Positions 46,135 to 57,915 of a DNA stretch of 64,000 nucleotides are shown piece after piece. The position numbers and the translations under genes were made by a program. The notes under the pieces were generated by a model. That model was not told the origin of the DNA and searched no databases. It worked only from the letters and a program-made list of their open reading frames with translations. Source of the DNA: Chelonoidis abingdonii (lineage: Eukaryota > Chordata > Testudines > Testudinidae); assembly GCF_003597395.2 (NCBI RefSeq), contig NC_133790.1, positions 17,965,396 through 18,029,395 on the forward strand. The letters run 5' to 3'. The first letter of the stretch is position 1. Each line of letters begins with the position of its first letter.

Positions 46135-47136
46135 GAGGAGGTGTCCAGCAAAATAAAGGAATAGTAGATTTGACATTCCTGATATTTTTCTGCTTAAAAA
46201 AAATCAAGCAGGGAAGGGTGGAGAATAAAACCCTTCAGGCCTGATTTATACATGATATACAATCAAAATGGGGTAAAATCATTATTTCCCTTTGTAGGTT
46301 TCCTTTCAAAGCAATTCTGGAACCACTTTTTGAACCACTGCTACTGTGTTTGTAAGATTGCTCACTGAGCTCTCAATATTTAGTGGCCATAATTCTGGCC
46401 TGAAGAGCAAGAAGTGGGTGGCTTTCTGTAAATCTGATCTAACATGCAGGTTTTTTTCTAAAATGCTTGTTGCATTTTCCCATGGATTCACTCTCAAATA
46501 CCAGTTCCAATTCTCAGTCTTGATTTCTCCCTCTGCAGCTGTTGTGTGTGAGGAAGGAGAGGTGTGTACTGTCCCATATTCCTTCAAATAGTTTGTTTAT
46601 TTTCAGATCATTTTTTAAATTTTATTTTTTGACTGCACACTTTTGGAAACGCTGAAGGCTGCTATATGCCCAGTGAGAACTGCCATTCACAGATCTAGCT
46701 GAGTACTTGGGGAAATGTCCTTGCCTGGAATCATAATCACAAACTTCAATAAAAAAGGTGCATTTGAAGATTAACATAAATACCGAACAAACGTGCAGAT
46801 AACTGTATATCTTCTATAGAAAGTCACTGATGTAAAAACAACAATGTAAAAATACATTGAAATGGGAAATTTCCTTCTGTCTGTTTTTGCACCTTTTGGA
46901 AATCTCTCTGATCTCTGCAGACATTCTTTTGGAGTTTGCCTTAGTAGTTGTGGCTACTGGCTATTAGCCCAGCAGCCATGAGAGTAGCTTTTTGTAAAAA
47001 ATAACAACTTGGATTTGTGTGGAAATCAGTAAAGAAATTATTAAATATGTCTTAATATAACTAACTTGAAAAATTAAATGGCTAACACATGAACAGATAG
47101 GAGAAAATTAATCTACCTTAAGGTATGCAGTGGCAG
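46135..47136. other. Intergenic, nothing recognised
   Basis: AT-rich sequence without gene-like features. The small open frames here have no recognisable content. Confidence 0.45.
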
Positions 47137-47367
47137 GGGTCTAAGTTGGATGTTAGGAAAAACTATTTCACTAGGAGGGTGGTGAAGCACTGGAATAGGT
47201 TACCTAGGGAGGTGGTGGAATTTCCTTCCTTAGAGGTTTTTAAGGTCAGGCTTGACAAAGCCCTGGCTGGGATGATTTAGTTGGGGTTGGTCCTGTTTTG
47301 AGCAGGGGGTTGGACTAGATGACCTCCTGAGGTCCCTTCCAACCCTGATATTCTGTGATTCTGTATG
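47137..47367 (+). mobile_element. CR1 3' end fragment
   Basis: GGATGTTAGGAAAAACTATT, GGAATAGGTTACCTAGGGAG and GGACTAGATGACCTCCTGAG followed by TTCTGTGATTCTGTATG are the sense CR1 3' end, strongly 5'-truncated. Confidence 0.9.
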
Positions 47368-49443
47368 TGCCTAATGCTCATTCATGGGAATTTAATGTAG
47401 GAATCAAGACAATAGTCTTCAAAGTGGAAAAATCTGAACAGGGTCAATGTTGTGGCAGCATATGAAACAATCTGGAAACAGGAAATTTAAAGGTTATATA
47501 TTTATCAAAACCAAACCTAAATCTATACAGCTTTAGAATTTTGAGGTGTTTAAGATCCAGAACTTTATCTGTTGGCTTAGGGCTTTCTATGCTAAAGGTT
47601 TTACTCAGTACTGAAGGTGAACCTCCCATGTACGGTACATTTACTGCTGAGCCTAGCATCTGCGGTCTTTACAAATTCTTGAGACATAGCTTGAGAGACT
47701 GTCAAGTAGTTTGGGGCCAAAACTAATCAAGTTTTTATATGTTTTAAGGCCTGTTTTCTGGGGTTTATCATCTTCAATACATAAATAGCTTTTATGAATC
47801 CATTATTTGGTTGAAAATGGGGAAAAAAATACCCACACAGCTATGTAGGATCTAAGGTATTCAATACACTGAGCATATGTTAATTGAAAACAATCCCGAG
47901 AGCTATGCTCACCCTGGCTACCAATGAGGAAATAACTGAATTGGATCTGTGGGAGAAGAAAATTAGAGGAAGTAATTCAATGTTAAGAGTTCTAAGAGGG
48001 TGTCAGATAATGCAGAGTAAAAATTAAACTAATTTTTAAGAGTGCCTCTGTGTCCTTTTAATTTACTAGATCATAATTTTGTATTGTTAGTCAACCATTG
48101 ATCAGGGATTGTCTGAAATTTGCTGTCATTTTTGTTAAATTTTAATTCTCAAACTACAAATTGTTTATGTACAAAAATTTCAAACATTTTCATTTTTAGA
48201 TTCAAAAGATTTTTTTGGAAATCAAGAAATTGTTTTTAACTCTGAATGTAACTATAGAAGTACGATAAATATGACAAAGGTGATATGAGCACTAGTAATC
48301 TATACGCTATAGAAGTGGGCTGGCAAATGACTGCGGCCAACTTGTAAAAAGTACAGATTGACTTCATTCTGAACTAGACTATAGGAGGTGAGCTGGAAAC
48401 GATGTTTCCTTTAAACAAGTAGAAGTCTCCTATCTTTCAATACTGCTAATATAAGAAAATTTGTGACAAAGTTCTGAGCATTTCTTAACATTAAAAGGTA
48501 AGAAAACTTGTCTGAAAACAAAGATCACACATTCAGTTAATGGTAAATCACTAAATTACAGAGCACAAACACTTTAATGTTTAACTCAGTAACAAGCTAC
48601 CATAATTATGCAAGAATGAATTGATTAGATAGAGGAAAACCACAGAACTGGATTAAGGAGACCAGAGATCTGTTCTTGGCTCCTCAACAAACTTCCTGTG
48701 AGGCATTATTTAGGTTACTTAGCCTCTGGGCCTCATTTCCTCATAGGTAAAAAGAATAATACTTACAGGATCTTCTTCACAGGTGTCCAGATAAAATAAA
48801 TGTATGAATGTTTCTGAAATACATTGGAGATGCTCTACTCTAATTTTAGGTATTTCTAAGGCAACACAGGTTGGTATCTAAATGCCTATTTAATCTTGGA
48901 AAGAACGCAAAGTATTATAGTAATGATGTGGATTTTGGTGGGTAAATATCCTGTAAGTATGTTTAATCGTATGTTGTTGTGAGTTGCAGTGGGTTGTACA
49001 TATAGACTAACACGTACAAGTTAGGCTTTCACCACATGATGCTTACCCAATAATTAAATAGCTACTAAGAAAATGATGAGGAATTGTGAAACTCAATATT
49101 TCATTGAAAGATGTTAATCTGGCATTCAAGTCTTTCCTCAGTAGTGCATATTTAGTAATTAATTTATTGCATTTCTTTTAGAATACGTAGATTTGGATGC
49201 AAGGAAGTAACTTGATCACAACTAACTAGCATTTTAAATCAGTCCTATGAATGTAAAAAGAAATGTTAGAGAGAGAGATGTTTCCTGTATCACAAACCAG
49301 CTATAAGAGATGACACAAAATTCTTTAGAAAACGCACCCTATAAGTGAATCTGACCAACTGTTATAAGTACATGCTGCAGCTGGAGGACATAAGGTACAG
49401 CACAAACTTCAGTATGTTATGTGGGATTTGGTGGAATATATGT
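47368..49443. other. Intergenic, mostly unrecognised
   Basis: AT-rich sequence with no gene-like frame. A MIR-like segment lies at 48640-48830. Nothing else was identified. Confidence 0.45.
48640..48830 (+). repeat. MIR-like SINE
   Basis: GAGACCAGAGATCTGTTCTT, GGTTACTTAGCCTCTGGGCC and CTCATTTCCTCATAGGT follow the MIR order in sense orientation. Confidence 0.55.
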
Positions 49444-49451
49444 CAGCACCT

Positions 49452-50505
49452 TAGGCTTGCTAACCGTCTAATCCAGGGGTCGGCAAACTTTCAGAACTGG
49501 TGCAACAAGTCTTCATTTATTCACTCTCATTGAAGGTTTTGCGTGCCACTAATACATTTTAATGTTTTTAGAAGGTCTCTTTCTATAATCTATAACTAAA
49601 CTTGTATATAAAATAAATAAGGGTTCTAAAATGTTTAAGAAGCTTCATTTAAAATTAAATGAAAATGCAGAGCCCCCCAGACCGGCGGCCAGGACCCAGG
49701 GAGTGTGAGTGCCACTGAAAATCAGCTTGTGTGCTGCAGCTTGCTTACCCCTGGTCTAATCACACAAATGCAAAACCCTTGCTGGCCCCCTGCCCCTTCT
49801 CCGAGGACATGCCCTACTCACTCCATTTCCTCCCCCAAACACCCCCTTTCCCTCTCTTCACTCATTTTCACCAGGCTGGGGCAGAGGTTTGGAGTGTGGC
49901 GGGGGGTCTGGGCTGATCCTGGGGTAGGGGGTTGGGCACAAGAGGGAGTGCAGAGTGCAAGCTCTGGGAGGGAGTATGGGTGCAGGAGGGGGCTTGGGGT
50001 TGGGGTGACGAGTGCAGGCTTTGGGAGGGGGCTTAGGGCTTGGGCAGGCGGGTTGGGGTGGGGGTGTGGGCTCTGGCTGGGCCGTACTTACCTCAGGTGG
50101 CTCCTGGTTAGCTGCATAGCAGGGCACCCAAATTAAATGGGACCAGGTGGCTCTGTGCTGCATCTGGAAGTAGCCGGTGTGTTCCTGCAGCTCCTGGAGA
50201 GGGGGCTGGGGGCTTCTGCACGTTGCCCCTGCCTGCAAACGCAGGCACTGGCCCCACAGCTCCCAGGATTGGCCACAGTTCCTGGACAATGGGAGCTGTG
50301 GCTTGGTGCCCAGGGCATGGGCAGTGCACAGGGGCTACAGGGCATGCCAGTTGCTTCCAGGAGTGGCAGGGAGCCTCCCTTAGCCCTACTGCTCAGCCAG
50401 ACTTTTAGCGGTCTAAAATCTCCCCGGGTTGACTTCAGTAGCCTCGGGGAGATAGAGCCCAATTCTGGGAAACTCCCAGCGAAATGAGGAAGGTTGGCAA
50501 CCCTA
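49452..50505 (-). mobile_element. hAT-type element carrying a nested hAT insert
   Basis: The left end TAGGCTTGCTAACC and right end GGTTGGCAACCCTA are inverted repeats. CAGCACCT flanks both sides exactly (49444-49451 and 50506-50513). Without the 280-bp insert at 49474-49753 and its duplication, the element is about 766 bp. It is related to the element at 11345-12130, in the opposite orientation. GC-rich core, no transposase. Confidence 0.85.
49474..49753. mobile_element. hAT-type MITE nested in a larger hAT element
   Basis: It starts CAGGGGTCGGCAAACTTTC and ends GCTTACCCCTG. GTCTAATC flanks it exactly (49466-49473 and 49754-49761). The body matches 39807-40119 (TTTTTAGAAGGTCTCTTTCT). The element is 280 bp. 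Confidence 0.92.
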
Positions 50506-50513
50506 CAGCACCT

Positions 50514-51699
50514 ACATACGAGGGTGACAGCTATGTTAGAAATGCAAATACCTCACAAACTGCAAATTCAAATTGGAAAGCAGTTTAGGGAGTGGGAGGA
50601 GGCGCATCTGCTTGACTCTGAAGATAAATAAATACTGAAAACTGAATTCTAGTCTACATTACTTTGAGTCAGGCTGGGCTTGGAATAGCTGTTATGGATT
50701 CTATAATTAACATATTTTAAAAGTATCCTTCACTTTTGAAGTAATGATTTTTGTGGAATAGTGAAAAACTGACCAGAGTTTGAGCTGCAATGGGAAAGCT
50801 TTGCTACGATGAAGGCGAACAAAGAAAACAGGAGCTTGGGTTTATGATATGAGTGAGGTGTCTGTTGGCCAACACAAGCTTTGTTTTGTTTGTGAAAGCA
50901 GGTTTTAATGTTCCACTAATCTCCTTATCCCCTAAGCCAAAGTTTCCAAAGTCAGCCCATAAAGCAAACCTCATTTTAGGACAAGCCGCTAAAGAGTATG
51001 ACAGCTGGGGTAGAGGGGAAGGCTAGGCCAACCTCCAGCTGTAGAGTTGACCCCAGTTTGGGCTATTTCCACTTATTGCCTAATTTTCAAAGAAAACGCC
51101 ATCCAGCACTAAGCTTCTGTAGGTGGAGCTTAATGCAGGACGATGGTTTGAGCTTCGGGGGAGTGGTGTACAGCTGGTGTGCGAGTTGAGTGTGGGCTTA
51201 CGGTGGGAAACTAGATTCAGCTTTATACCATGGAGAGAGTAAATCTCTCTCCTCTTAGCATTTTCTCTTCAATCTCCACGCACGGTTTTGCGTTCTGCCA
51301 ACACATTCATTTTTCTCTCCTGTTTGTTATGCTGTCCTTGTTTCGTTTTTACAGCTACTTTAGTGAGCTCTCTCTACCTTTTCATAACAGCAACGGTTTA
51401 ACAGTTGTTATATTAATAGGATCGACAGCTGGACAGAAGAGGTTTGTGTTTTCTAGAAATAGCCCCCCGTCCCCTTCCTTCGCTCCATTGCCCTGTGGTT
51501 TGGAAACTACACCAGGCTCTTGCCTCTCCTCGATTACTGTCTGTCTCACGAGCAGGGCTGCTTCTCCAGCCTGAAGGAGAGAGTTCAGACCTAGGTCACA
51601 GCGGGTGATGCTCAGCTGCGAGTATCTGCACTGCCTGGCTCCTAGCTCCGGTCCCTTGCGCACTGCAGCCCAGGTGCCCCTTCTGCCAGCCTTGCAGAC
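50514..51699. other. Intergenic, upstream of PPIL2 promoter
   Basis: No repeat or gene was recognised. Composition rises gradually in GC towards the CpG-rich promoter. Confidence 0.45.
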
Positions 51700-52300
51700 T
51701 CGCTGTGCCAGGACACAGAACTCTCTCCAACAGCCAGAGGAGGGGTAGAAGGAGCTGCCGGAACGGTACGGGGGGCGCCCTGGTTCTCCGGGGGGGCCAG
51801 TTTAGCGGCGCACGCCGATCTACCGGAAGTCGCTGTGGTGCTCGGGAGAGCCGGCTTGGCCCTTGAGGAGCCCGGCGGCCGGAGCTAGGTGGTCCGCCCC
51901 AGCTTGGGGTCCCCCCTGTTTGAAGGGGGCGCGTCTCCTGTGCCGGGGGGAGTTGGAGCCGCCGCCATGGGGAAGAGGCAGCACCAGAAGGATAAGATGT
52001 GAGTGGGGGGGGGGGGGAGACTGTCCTGGCGGGGCTCGGCCCGCGGGCCCTCTGCCATGGCCGGCCCCGTGGAAGCCGCTCGGGGAAGGTGGCCGGGCCT
52101 GGTTTCCCCAGCCGCCCCGCCCAAGCTGCTGCATCCCGGCGCTTCCCGCCCTGCGTTACAGGCGCTGGGTGTCGAGCCGGCGCCCCTCCGCCCGGGAGAG
52201 CCTAAAGCCCTTCGCAGAGCCTGTGCGTGCAGCGCTGCCCGAATAGGCCGCGGGGGGGTCCTCTGAGCCAGTGGCCGCCAGAGCCGACCCCTTCCTCTCC
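51700..52300 (+). promoter_or_regulatory. PPIL2: CpG-rich promoter region of PPIL2
   Basis: The base composition changes abruptly to GC with many CpG dinucleotides around the first exon, while flanking DNA is AT-rich and CpG-poor. Motifs include GCCGGAAG-like ETS sites (CTACCGGAAGTCGC near 51820) and G-rich stretches. No TATA box was seen. This fits a housekeeping CpG-island promoter. The exact transcription start cannot be read. Confidence 0.75.
51967..51998 (+). CDS. PPIL2: PPIL2 first coding exon
   Basis: The ATG lies in GCCGCCATGG. Ten codons (MGKRQHQKDK) and two bases of Met precede the donor GTGAGT, followed by a run of G. The basic N-terminus matches vertebrate PPIL2. Confidence 0.95.
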
Positions 52301-55300
52301 CACGTAGGTGCTGCATGGGTAGAGCAGGCTGGCCCAGGGTCTCGGCCAGTGGTTCTCAAACTTTTGTATCTGCGATCCCTTTTGCAGAGCAAGCCTCGGA
52401 ATGAGATCTCTTTAAATTAAAAGCATTTATATATATTTAACACCATTATAAATGCTGGAGGCAAAGCAGGGTTTGGGGTGGAGGCTGACAGCTCACAAAC
52501 CCCCATGTAATAACCTTGCGACCCCCCGAGAGGTCCTGACTCCCAGTTTGAGAACCCCTGGTCTGGGCACAATCCAATGAATGACGACGGTTCATTGAAA
52601 AAATCTTCAGGTTTAAAAGACACTCAAGCTTTGTCGACACTGGCAAGCGAAAGACAAAACTTTTGTTGTTCAGAGGTGTTTAAAGAAACCCTCCCCCTGC
52701 TTGTTGTGGGTGAAAGTTTTTTGTCCGCAGGAGAGAGCTCTCCTGCATACAAATCAGTGGTTACCCTGCACGCCTTTTAGTGGCACGGGTGTAGCGGCGT
52801 AGTCATGTCGCTAAAAGCTGTGTAGTGTAGGCACAACCTTAGAGCTTGTCTACATGGGGACATCTGGGAAAGTTAATACAAATTAACTAAAGATGTGAAT
52901 TTGAAGTTACACCATGTAAATCTGCATGTCAACAGAACACCCTCATTTACTCAGAATTAGAGTGGCCTTAATTTGGATTACTGGCCTTTACTCTCCCAGG
53001 TTCAGAAGCTGCTAGATAGGATCAAGAGCTTGTCTGGTTTACAAATACTGTGTGCAAGCTCACAGTTTGGGCATGGGTTGGGATATCTGTATTACACAAT
53101 TAAAAAAAAAGATTTGGCTGGGAAAATACGAAACAACAGCTGTATTAGGGAGCTGTGGGTCAGCCTTGGTCCTTTAGCTCCCAAGGCACAGTTCCCTGAT
53201 TTAGTTGTGGAATTATGCTTTCCCATCTATGGTGACAATAAAATAAAATCGTGTTATAACATGGATGTTACTACCTCTGTTAGGATATGGTGACAGCACA
53301 CTCTTGTTTTCTTCTTATTGTGGTATTGCCCAAAGGCCCTGTTCTGGATATTAGGAAGACCAAGGTGTGACACCTAGTATCAGAGTTGGTTAATACTGGG
53401 TGAAGGTGTGAAAAAGTCAGGTAACTAAGAATGTTTAACATCTCTTATTAATAGAACTTTTTAAGTTGGAAAAGTCATCAATTTCTCCTAAATATAGTTA
53501 GTGTTGTAGTGTGATGTTTTGAGCATTAACTCCCCCCCCCCCTTTACTTTTTAGGTACATAACATGTGCGGAATACACACACTTTTATGGAGGAAAGAAA
53601 TCAGGTAAATGGTTTAAAGTTGCTGTGTTTTCTTTCTATATTAATTCTTGTGACTGTTTCTATATTTAATGTGTATGTTCGCACTTCAGTGTTGATGTCT
53701 CCTTCCCCTTGCTTCCTTATTCTGCTCTCTTCGAAGTTGTGAATGACCTTCTCTTGGCTAAGTCTCAAGGCCTACTTGCCATGTTACCCCCTTCTCCTTT
53801 CTGCTGCCTTTGAGCTTGTTGGCTGCTCTCTCCTTCATCATGTCCTATCTTCCTTGGTTGTATCCTCTCTTGGATCTTGCTCTACTTTTCCAACCATGCA
53901 TGCAGTGCCTCTTTTTCTCTGTTTACCCTCTTTTTTTGCTGGAATCTTTCAAGGTGCCATTCTAGCCCTCTTTTCTTCTCCCTCTATGCCCTGTCCCCTG
54001 GTTACCCCATGTGTTTGTTGTACATCAGTTTACTTATCATTTCTACATCAACGACTTTCAGATATCCTTCTCCACTCTGGGCTTGTATCCCTTTCCTCAG
54101 TCTTGCACTTCCCTCTGTTGTTGTGAAGTACCATCCTGGATAGTTCACTGCCATCTCAATCTCAGCATCACCACATTGGAGCTCCTCCCAAACCCAGTCC
54201 AGTTCCTGCCTTCTCAGTTGGGGTTAACAACTCCACCATCCTTGTAGTCGCAGTGGGGTCCTGATACCTGTAGCCTGGGTGTTATATTTGACTCCACCTT
54301 CTTTCTTCCATCACAGTCAGGCTTTGGCCAAACCCTGTCACCTTTTCTTCCACAGAATATGAAAATCTCACCTGTTTCTCTCCTATAACTAAATCACTTG
54401 TCCACATCCTGAGCATCTTCCGCCTACACTTGTCGTCTCTTTTCAGGTCTCTAATGCTAACCTTGTCCACAAATCCAAAATGCTGTCGTTTCAACCATGT
54501 CATCGCCAGCTTCACCTTTGAGTGTCTTTAGTAGTCTCACATTATATTGTCCATCAAACCTAAACTCCCTGTCTTTCCCTTCATGGCCATGCGTCACATC
54601 TCTTACCTGGTCTCATCCATTCTTTCCCCCACCCCTTCCAAGTGTCGAAGCATTTGATGTCAGTGTAGACCTCATTTGTTTCTTTTTCCCATAGGCATCT
54701 CCACCCCTTCTTTCAGACTGCCGTTCATGCTCGGAGTGCCCTCCTCAAACTTATTTACAGTAACTCCTCACTTAACGTTTTAGTTATGTCCTGAATAATG
54801 CGACTTTAAGTGAAACGATGTTAAGCGAATCCAATTTCCCCATAAGAATTAATGTAAATGGGGGGTGGGGATAGGTTCAAGGGAATTTATACACACACAC
54901 ACACACACACAGAGTATAAGTTTTAAACAAACAATTTAATACTGTACACAGCAATGATGTTCGTGAAGCTTGGTTGAGGTGATGAAGTCAGAGGGTGGGA
55001 TATTTCCCAGGGAATGCCTTACTGCTAAATTATGAACTAGCATTCATCTGAGTCCTCAATGGTTAACACGTTGTTAATGTAGCCTCACACTCTACAAGGC
55101 AGCACCAATGGAGGGAGGGGAGACAACATGGCAGAGGGAGACACACACCCTGTGTGTGTGTGTGAGAGAGAGAGATGCGCATTTCCCCCTTTAAGTACAC
55201 TAACCCCACTCTGAGTACACTGCCTTTTGTCGGAGCCCTGTCCTGTCCCCATCCCTGCTCTACGGATGGGGAAATCGGGGCGGGGGGGGGGGGAAGGAGC

Positions 55301-57915
55301 CCCCTCTCCCTGCCTCCTGCACAGCAAGCAGGAGGCTCCCAGGAGCAGCTCCAAGGCAGAGGGCAGGAGCAGCACATGGCAGTCGGGGGAGGGACAGCTG
55401 AACTGCGGGCAATTGATAGCCTGCTGGGTGGCTACTGCACAGGGAACTTAAGGGAGTGGGGAGCTAATGGGGGGGCTGCTTTTCCACCCTGGTTCCAACG
55501 CCCCCCCTCGCCCCCCCCCCGCTAGCTGCAACGGGCTGCTCTTACTGCAAGCAGTGGACAAAGCAGGCAGCTGCCAAACAACATTTTAAGGGAGCATTGC
55601 GCAGCTTTAAACGAGCATGTTCTCTAATTGATCAGCAACAAAACAACTTAACCAGGACGACTTTAAGTGAGGAATTACTGTACATGGTACATTTGACAGC
55701 TCTTTGTGTATTGTCAGTTTCACTTTCCCCCTTTATAGTTAATTAAATTCCCTTGTTGTCAGTGTGGATTTTAAAAAGAGAGAAGGAAGAGATTAAAAAA
55801 AGAAAAGGATAATGTGGTTGTAAAACCATAAAAATTGGGGGAGGGGGGAAACGGGCCAAGGAGTATCTCAACTACTTTAAAAGCGTGCCTTTTTCTAATT
55901 CTTCCGGTGTCATTTGTGGTGCAGACTTGAGGTTTGCACTGCACTTGTTTGTGAAGTTTTGATTTTTGTTACTGTTTCACAAGATTTAGACTATTTGTCT
56001 TTGTCAGGAGCAAATTACTACCTGACATATAAAAAACAGTAATTTCCAAATATAGATCACGTAGGATTAATAGTAAGTATCAGAAGCACTTTTACTGCCC
56101 CAAATACTCTGGATTTATGAAAGTTATTTTACTTTTTGTTTTTGTAAACAGATATTCCACAAGCAAATTTTAGACGTTTATCTTTTGATCACTGCAGGTA
56201 AGATATAAAAAAAATCTATTTTGTCTTGAGTCCTTAACCAGATCATGTTTCCTGTAGTGGTAGATAGAGCAGACAGACATCAGGGAAAGTAACTATCGTT
56301 CCTTAATGTGACACCAACAAAATTTCATTGAGGATTGACATTTGTTTTGACCGCATGAAGCCCAGTGTCTGAGAGATTGTATGTAGTAACTGTAAAGTTC
56401 AAAAGGAATATATAAACTGTAAAATTTGTGAACAATTAACATGCAAAGTTCAAATAAGTTCATACTTATAAAATTCTAGACTTGATGCTCATATTGTTCC
56501 CCTTCACTGTGTTTTATATCCTTGATCTGTCCTGCATCACTTAGAGCCAATGATTAAGTTGCCTTTCACATCTTAGTTCTTTGTGCTTAGAATTTACTTC
56601 TTGCTGATGAAACACAGATGCTAGAATGAAAGAAATGAAGTTGCAGTATCAGTAAGTTCCACATAGTCAGATGTAAGTTGCAAGGCTCACTTTATGTTCA
56701 CTGATGTAGACATGAGTTTAGGGCTCAAAGAGAAGCTAATGATGTTTGCTAGTTTAGTATTGTGACTTTCCAGGTGACATTGATAAATCTGAAATAAATG
56801 TGTACTTTTCCCTAGTTTATCTCTGCAACCATTCGAATATCCAGTTTGCACACCAGATGGAACAGTCTTTGATTTGCTGTAAGTCGTTCACTTCCATTTT
56901 TATTTTCTTTGTTTTGGTTTTTGTATAGGCTAAGTGACTTGCTCGAGGTCGTGATTGGAATCTGTGTCAGAACTGGAATTAGAATTCACGAGTTCCTGTC
57001 TCTCCCTCTGGTGCTTAGATTTCTAGTCCAAGCCTGTCTTGCTTCTCAAATGGTTCTGTTTCTCAAAATCATAGCTATGTGTAGAAGGCTACAGCCGTTG
57101 CTGTAAATGCACAGTGTTTCTGTGGTGGAACAGTGTGCTTTTAACTGTGCCACTTGGCACAGGCTATTTTATGATGGTCCATAGCCTTTTGTGTTCCTAC
57201 CAGTTTGATAGCATGGCAGGGGAACTTAGGTGTGGAGGGACTCAGAGATTTATAATACATGAAAAATTCATCATGCAGCAGCACTTTGGGGTAAGCTCGC
57301 TACTATGTGCATTGGGAAGAGGAGTCATATAAACATTAAAAATGCCTTCATTTCCCTCTCAGCTCACTTAGAGGTTTTGGGGACTATTCGGTCATTGGGT
57401 TTCATTTCTTCTGTGGAGATGTACTCACCACTGTTAAACTGCAGCAAGCAGTCAGCAAAAACCAAGACTTGCGGATTAAAAAATGCCTTTGTCTTTCATT
57501 TTTATAAGTCAGAAGGGGACATTGTTTTGTTTATCTGATGAGAGAAGCCATCCGTAAATACTGTGGGGGAAGATTCTGCTGTGGAGTGTGCATCAGCTTT
57601 GCCCACTCATCTAGGGCAAATAACACTTTTGTAGGGTATGTAAAATATCACTTTATCATGGGAGGAGTTGATGTGCTCATAACCTTTTGCAAAGCTGCAG
57701 TACAGTGTCAATGATAAAAGGTCACTTAGTGCTGCTTGCCTCTTTCAAATACTTCTGTAGTTGGGCTTTCATAACCAGTTGGAGATGATAAAACAGGTCT
57801 TTACAGTGAACGTGGGTTCCTAAGTCTGTGTATGACTACCTATCATGTCTCCTCTCTTTTCAGGAGTATTGTTCCTTGGATAAAGAAGTATGGGACCAAC
57901 CCAATCACAGGGGAG
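51967..57915 (+). CDS. PPIL2: PPIL2 (cyclophilin-like, U-box), 5' part only
   Basis: PPIL2 (Cyp60/CYC4) is a nuclear protein with an N-terminal U-box and a C-terminal cyclophilin domain. It is a spliceosome component, with reported E3 ubiquitin ligase activity. Five exons splice in frame: 51967-51998, 53555-53604, 56152-56197, 56816-56878 and 57864-57915. They give 243 nt, 81 residues. The protein starts MGKRQHQKDKM, continues YITCAEYTHFYGGKKS, FRRLSFDHCSLSLQPF and CTPDGTVFDL, and ends KKYGTNPITGE. The last three exons hold the first half of the U-box. All introns are GT-AG. The start is in a perfect GCCGCCATGG Kozak context. The human protein is about 520 residues, so the rest of the U-box and the whole cyclophilin domain lie beyond the right edge; I saw no further exon before 64000. 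The gene follows HIRA on the same strand with about 9.7 kb between them. Confidence 0.95.
52347..52560. mobile_element. hAT-type MITE in PPIL2 intron 1
   Basis: The termini CAGTGGTTCTCAAAC and GTTTGAGAACCCCTG are inverted repeats. GTCTCGGC and GTCTGGGC form an 8-bp duplication with one change. The element is 214 bp. An opposite-orientation relative lies at 62631-63050. Confidence 0.88.
52595..52995. repeat. MITE-like segments, class uncertain
   Basis: AAGCTTTGTCGACACTGG at the left and GTGTAGTGTAGGCACAACC near 52820 are roughly inverted, followed by GAGCTTGTCTACATGGGGAC. These recall Harbinger-type or related reptile MITEs. Exact ends and duplications were not resolved. Confidence 0.4.
53555..53604 (+). 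CDS. PPIL2: PPIL2 coding exon 2
   Basis: The exon is 50 nt, phase 2 to phase 1, encoding YITCAEYTHFYGGKKS. The acceptor is TTTTTAG, preceded by a run of C from 53532. The donor is GTAAAT. Confidence 0.95.
54758..55680. mobile_element. Mariner-type non-autonomous element in PPIL2 intron 2
   Basis: The left end CAGTAACTCCTCACTTAACG and right end CTTTAAGTGAGGAATTACTG are inverted repeats flanked by TA. The 923-bp element holds an (AC)n run (54893-54911), a (TG)n(AG)n run (55152-55175), and a GC-rich core. No transposase frame was recognised. Confidence 0.78.
56152..56197 (+). CDS. PPIL2: PPIL2 coding exon 3 (start of U-box)
   Basis: The exon is 46 nt, phase 1 to phase 2, encoding IPQANFRRLSFDHC. 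The acceptor is TGTAAACAG and the donor GTAAGA. It is short but recognised by its match to PPIL2. Confidence 0.94.
56816..56878 (+). CDS. PPIL2: PPIL2 coding exon 4 (U-box)
   Basis: The exon is 63 nt, phase 2 to phase 2, encoding LSLQPFEYPVCTPDGTVFDL. The CTPDG turn with an aromatic-acidic pair is typical of the PPIL2 U-box. The acceptor is TTCCCTAG and the donor GTAAGT. Confidence 0.95.
56930..57030 (-). repeat. MIR-like SINE fragment
   Basis: GGCTAAGTGACTTGCTCGAG and AGAATTCACGAGTTCCTGTC match MIR in reverse orientation. Confidence 0.55.
57864..57915 (+). CDS. PPIL2: PPIL2 coding exon 5 (U-box)
   Basis: The exon is 52 nt, phase 2 to phase 0, encoding SIVPWIKKYGTNPITGE. The acceptor is CTTTTCAG and the donor GTAGGT. 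It is the last PPIL2 exon found in the window. Confidence 0.94.

Noticed and set aside
51863..52316. Open frames of 127-143 codons on both strands around PPIL2 exon 1
   Set aside because: They arise from CpG-island composition. The supported coding sequence is the short PPIL2 first exon.
53743..54126. A 127-codon Leu/Ser-rich frame in PPIL2 intron 2
   Set aside because: Pyrimidine-rich sequence gives hydrophobic frames in several phases (also 53877 and 54011). No start context or homology seen.
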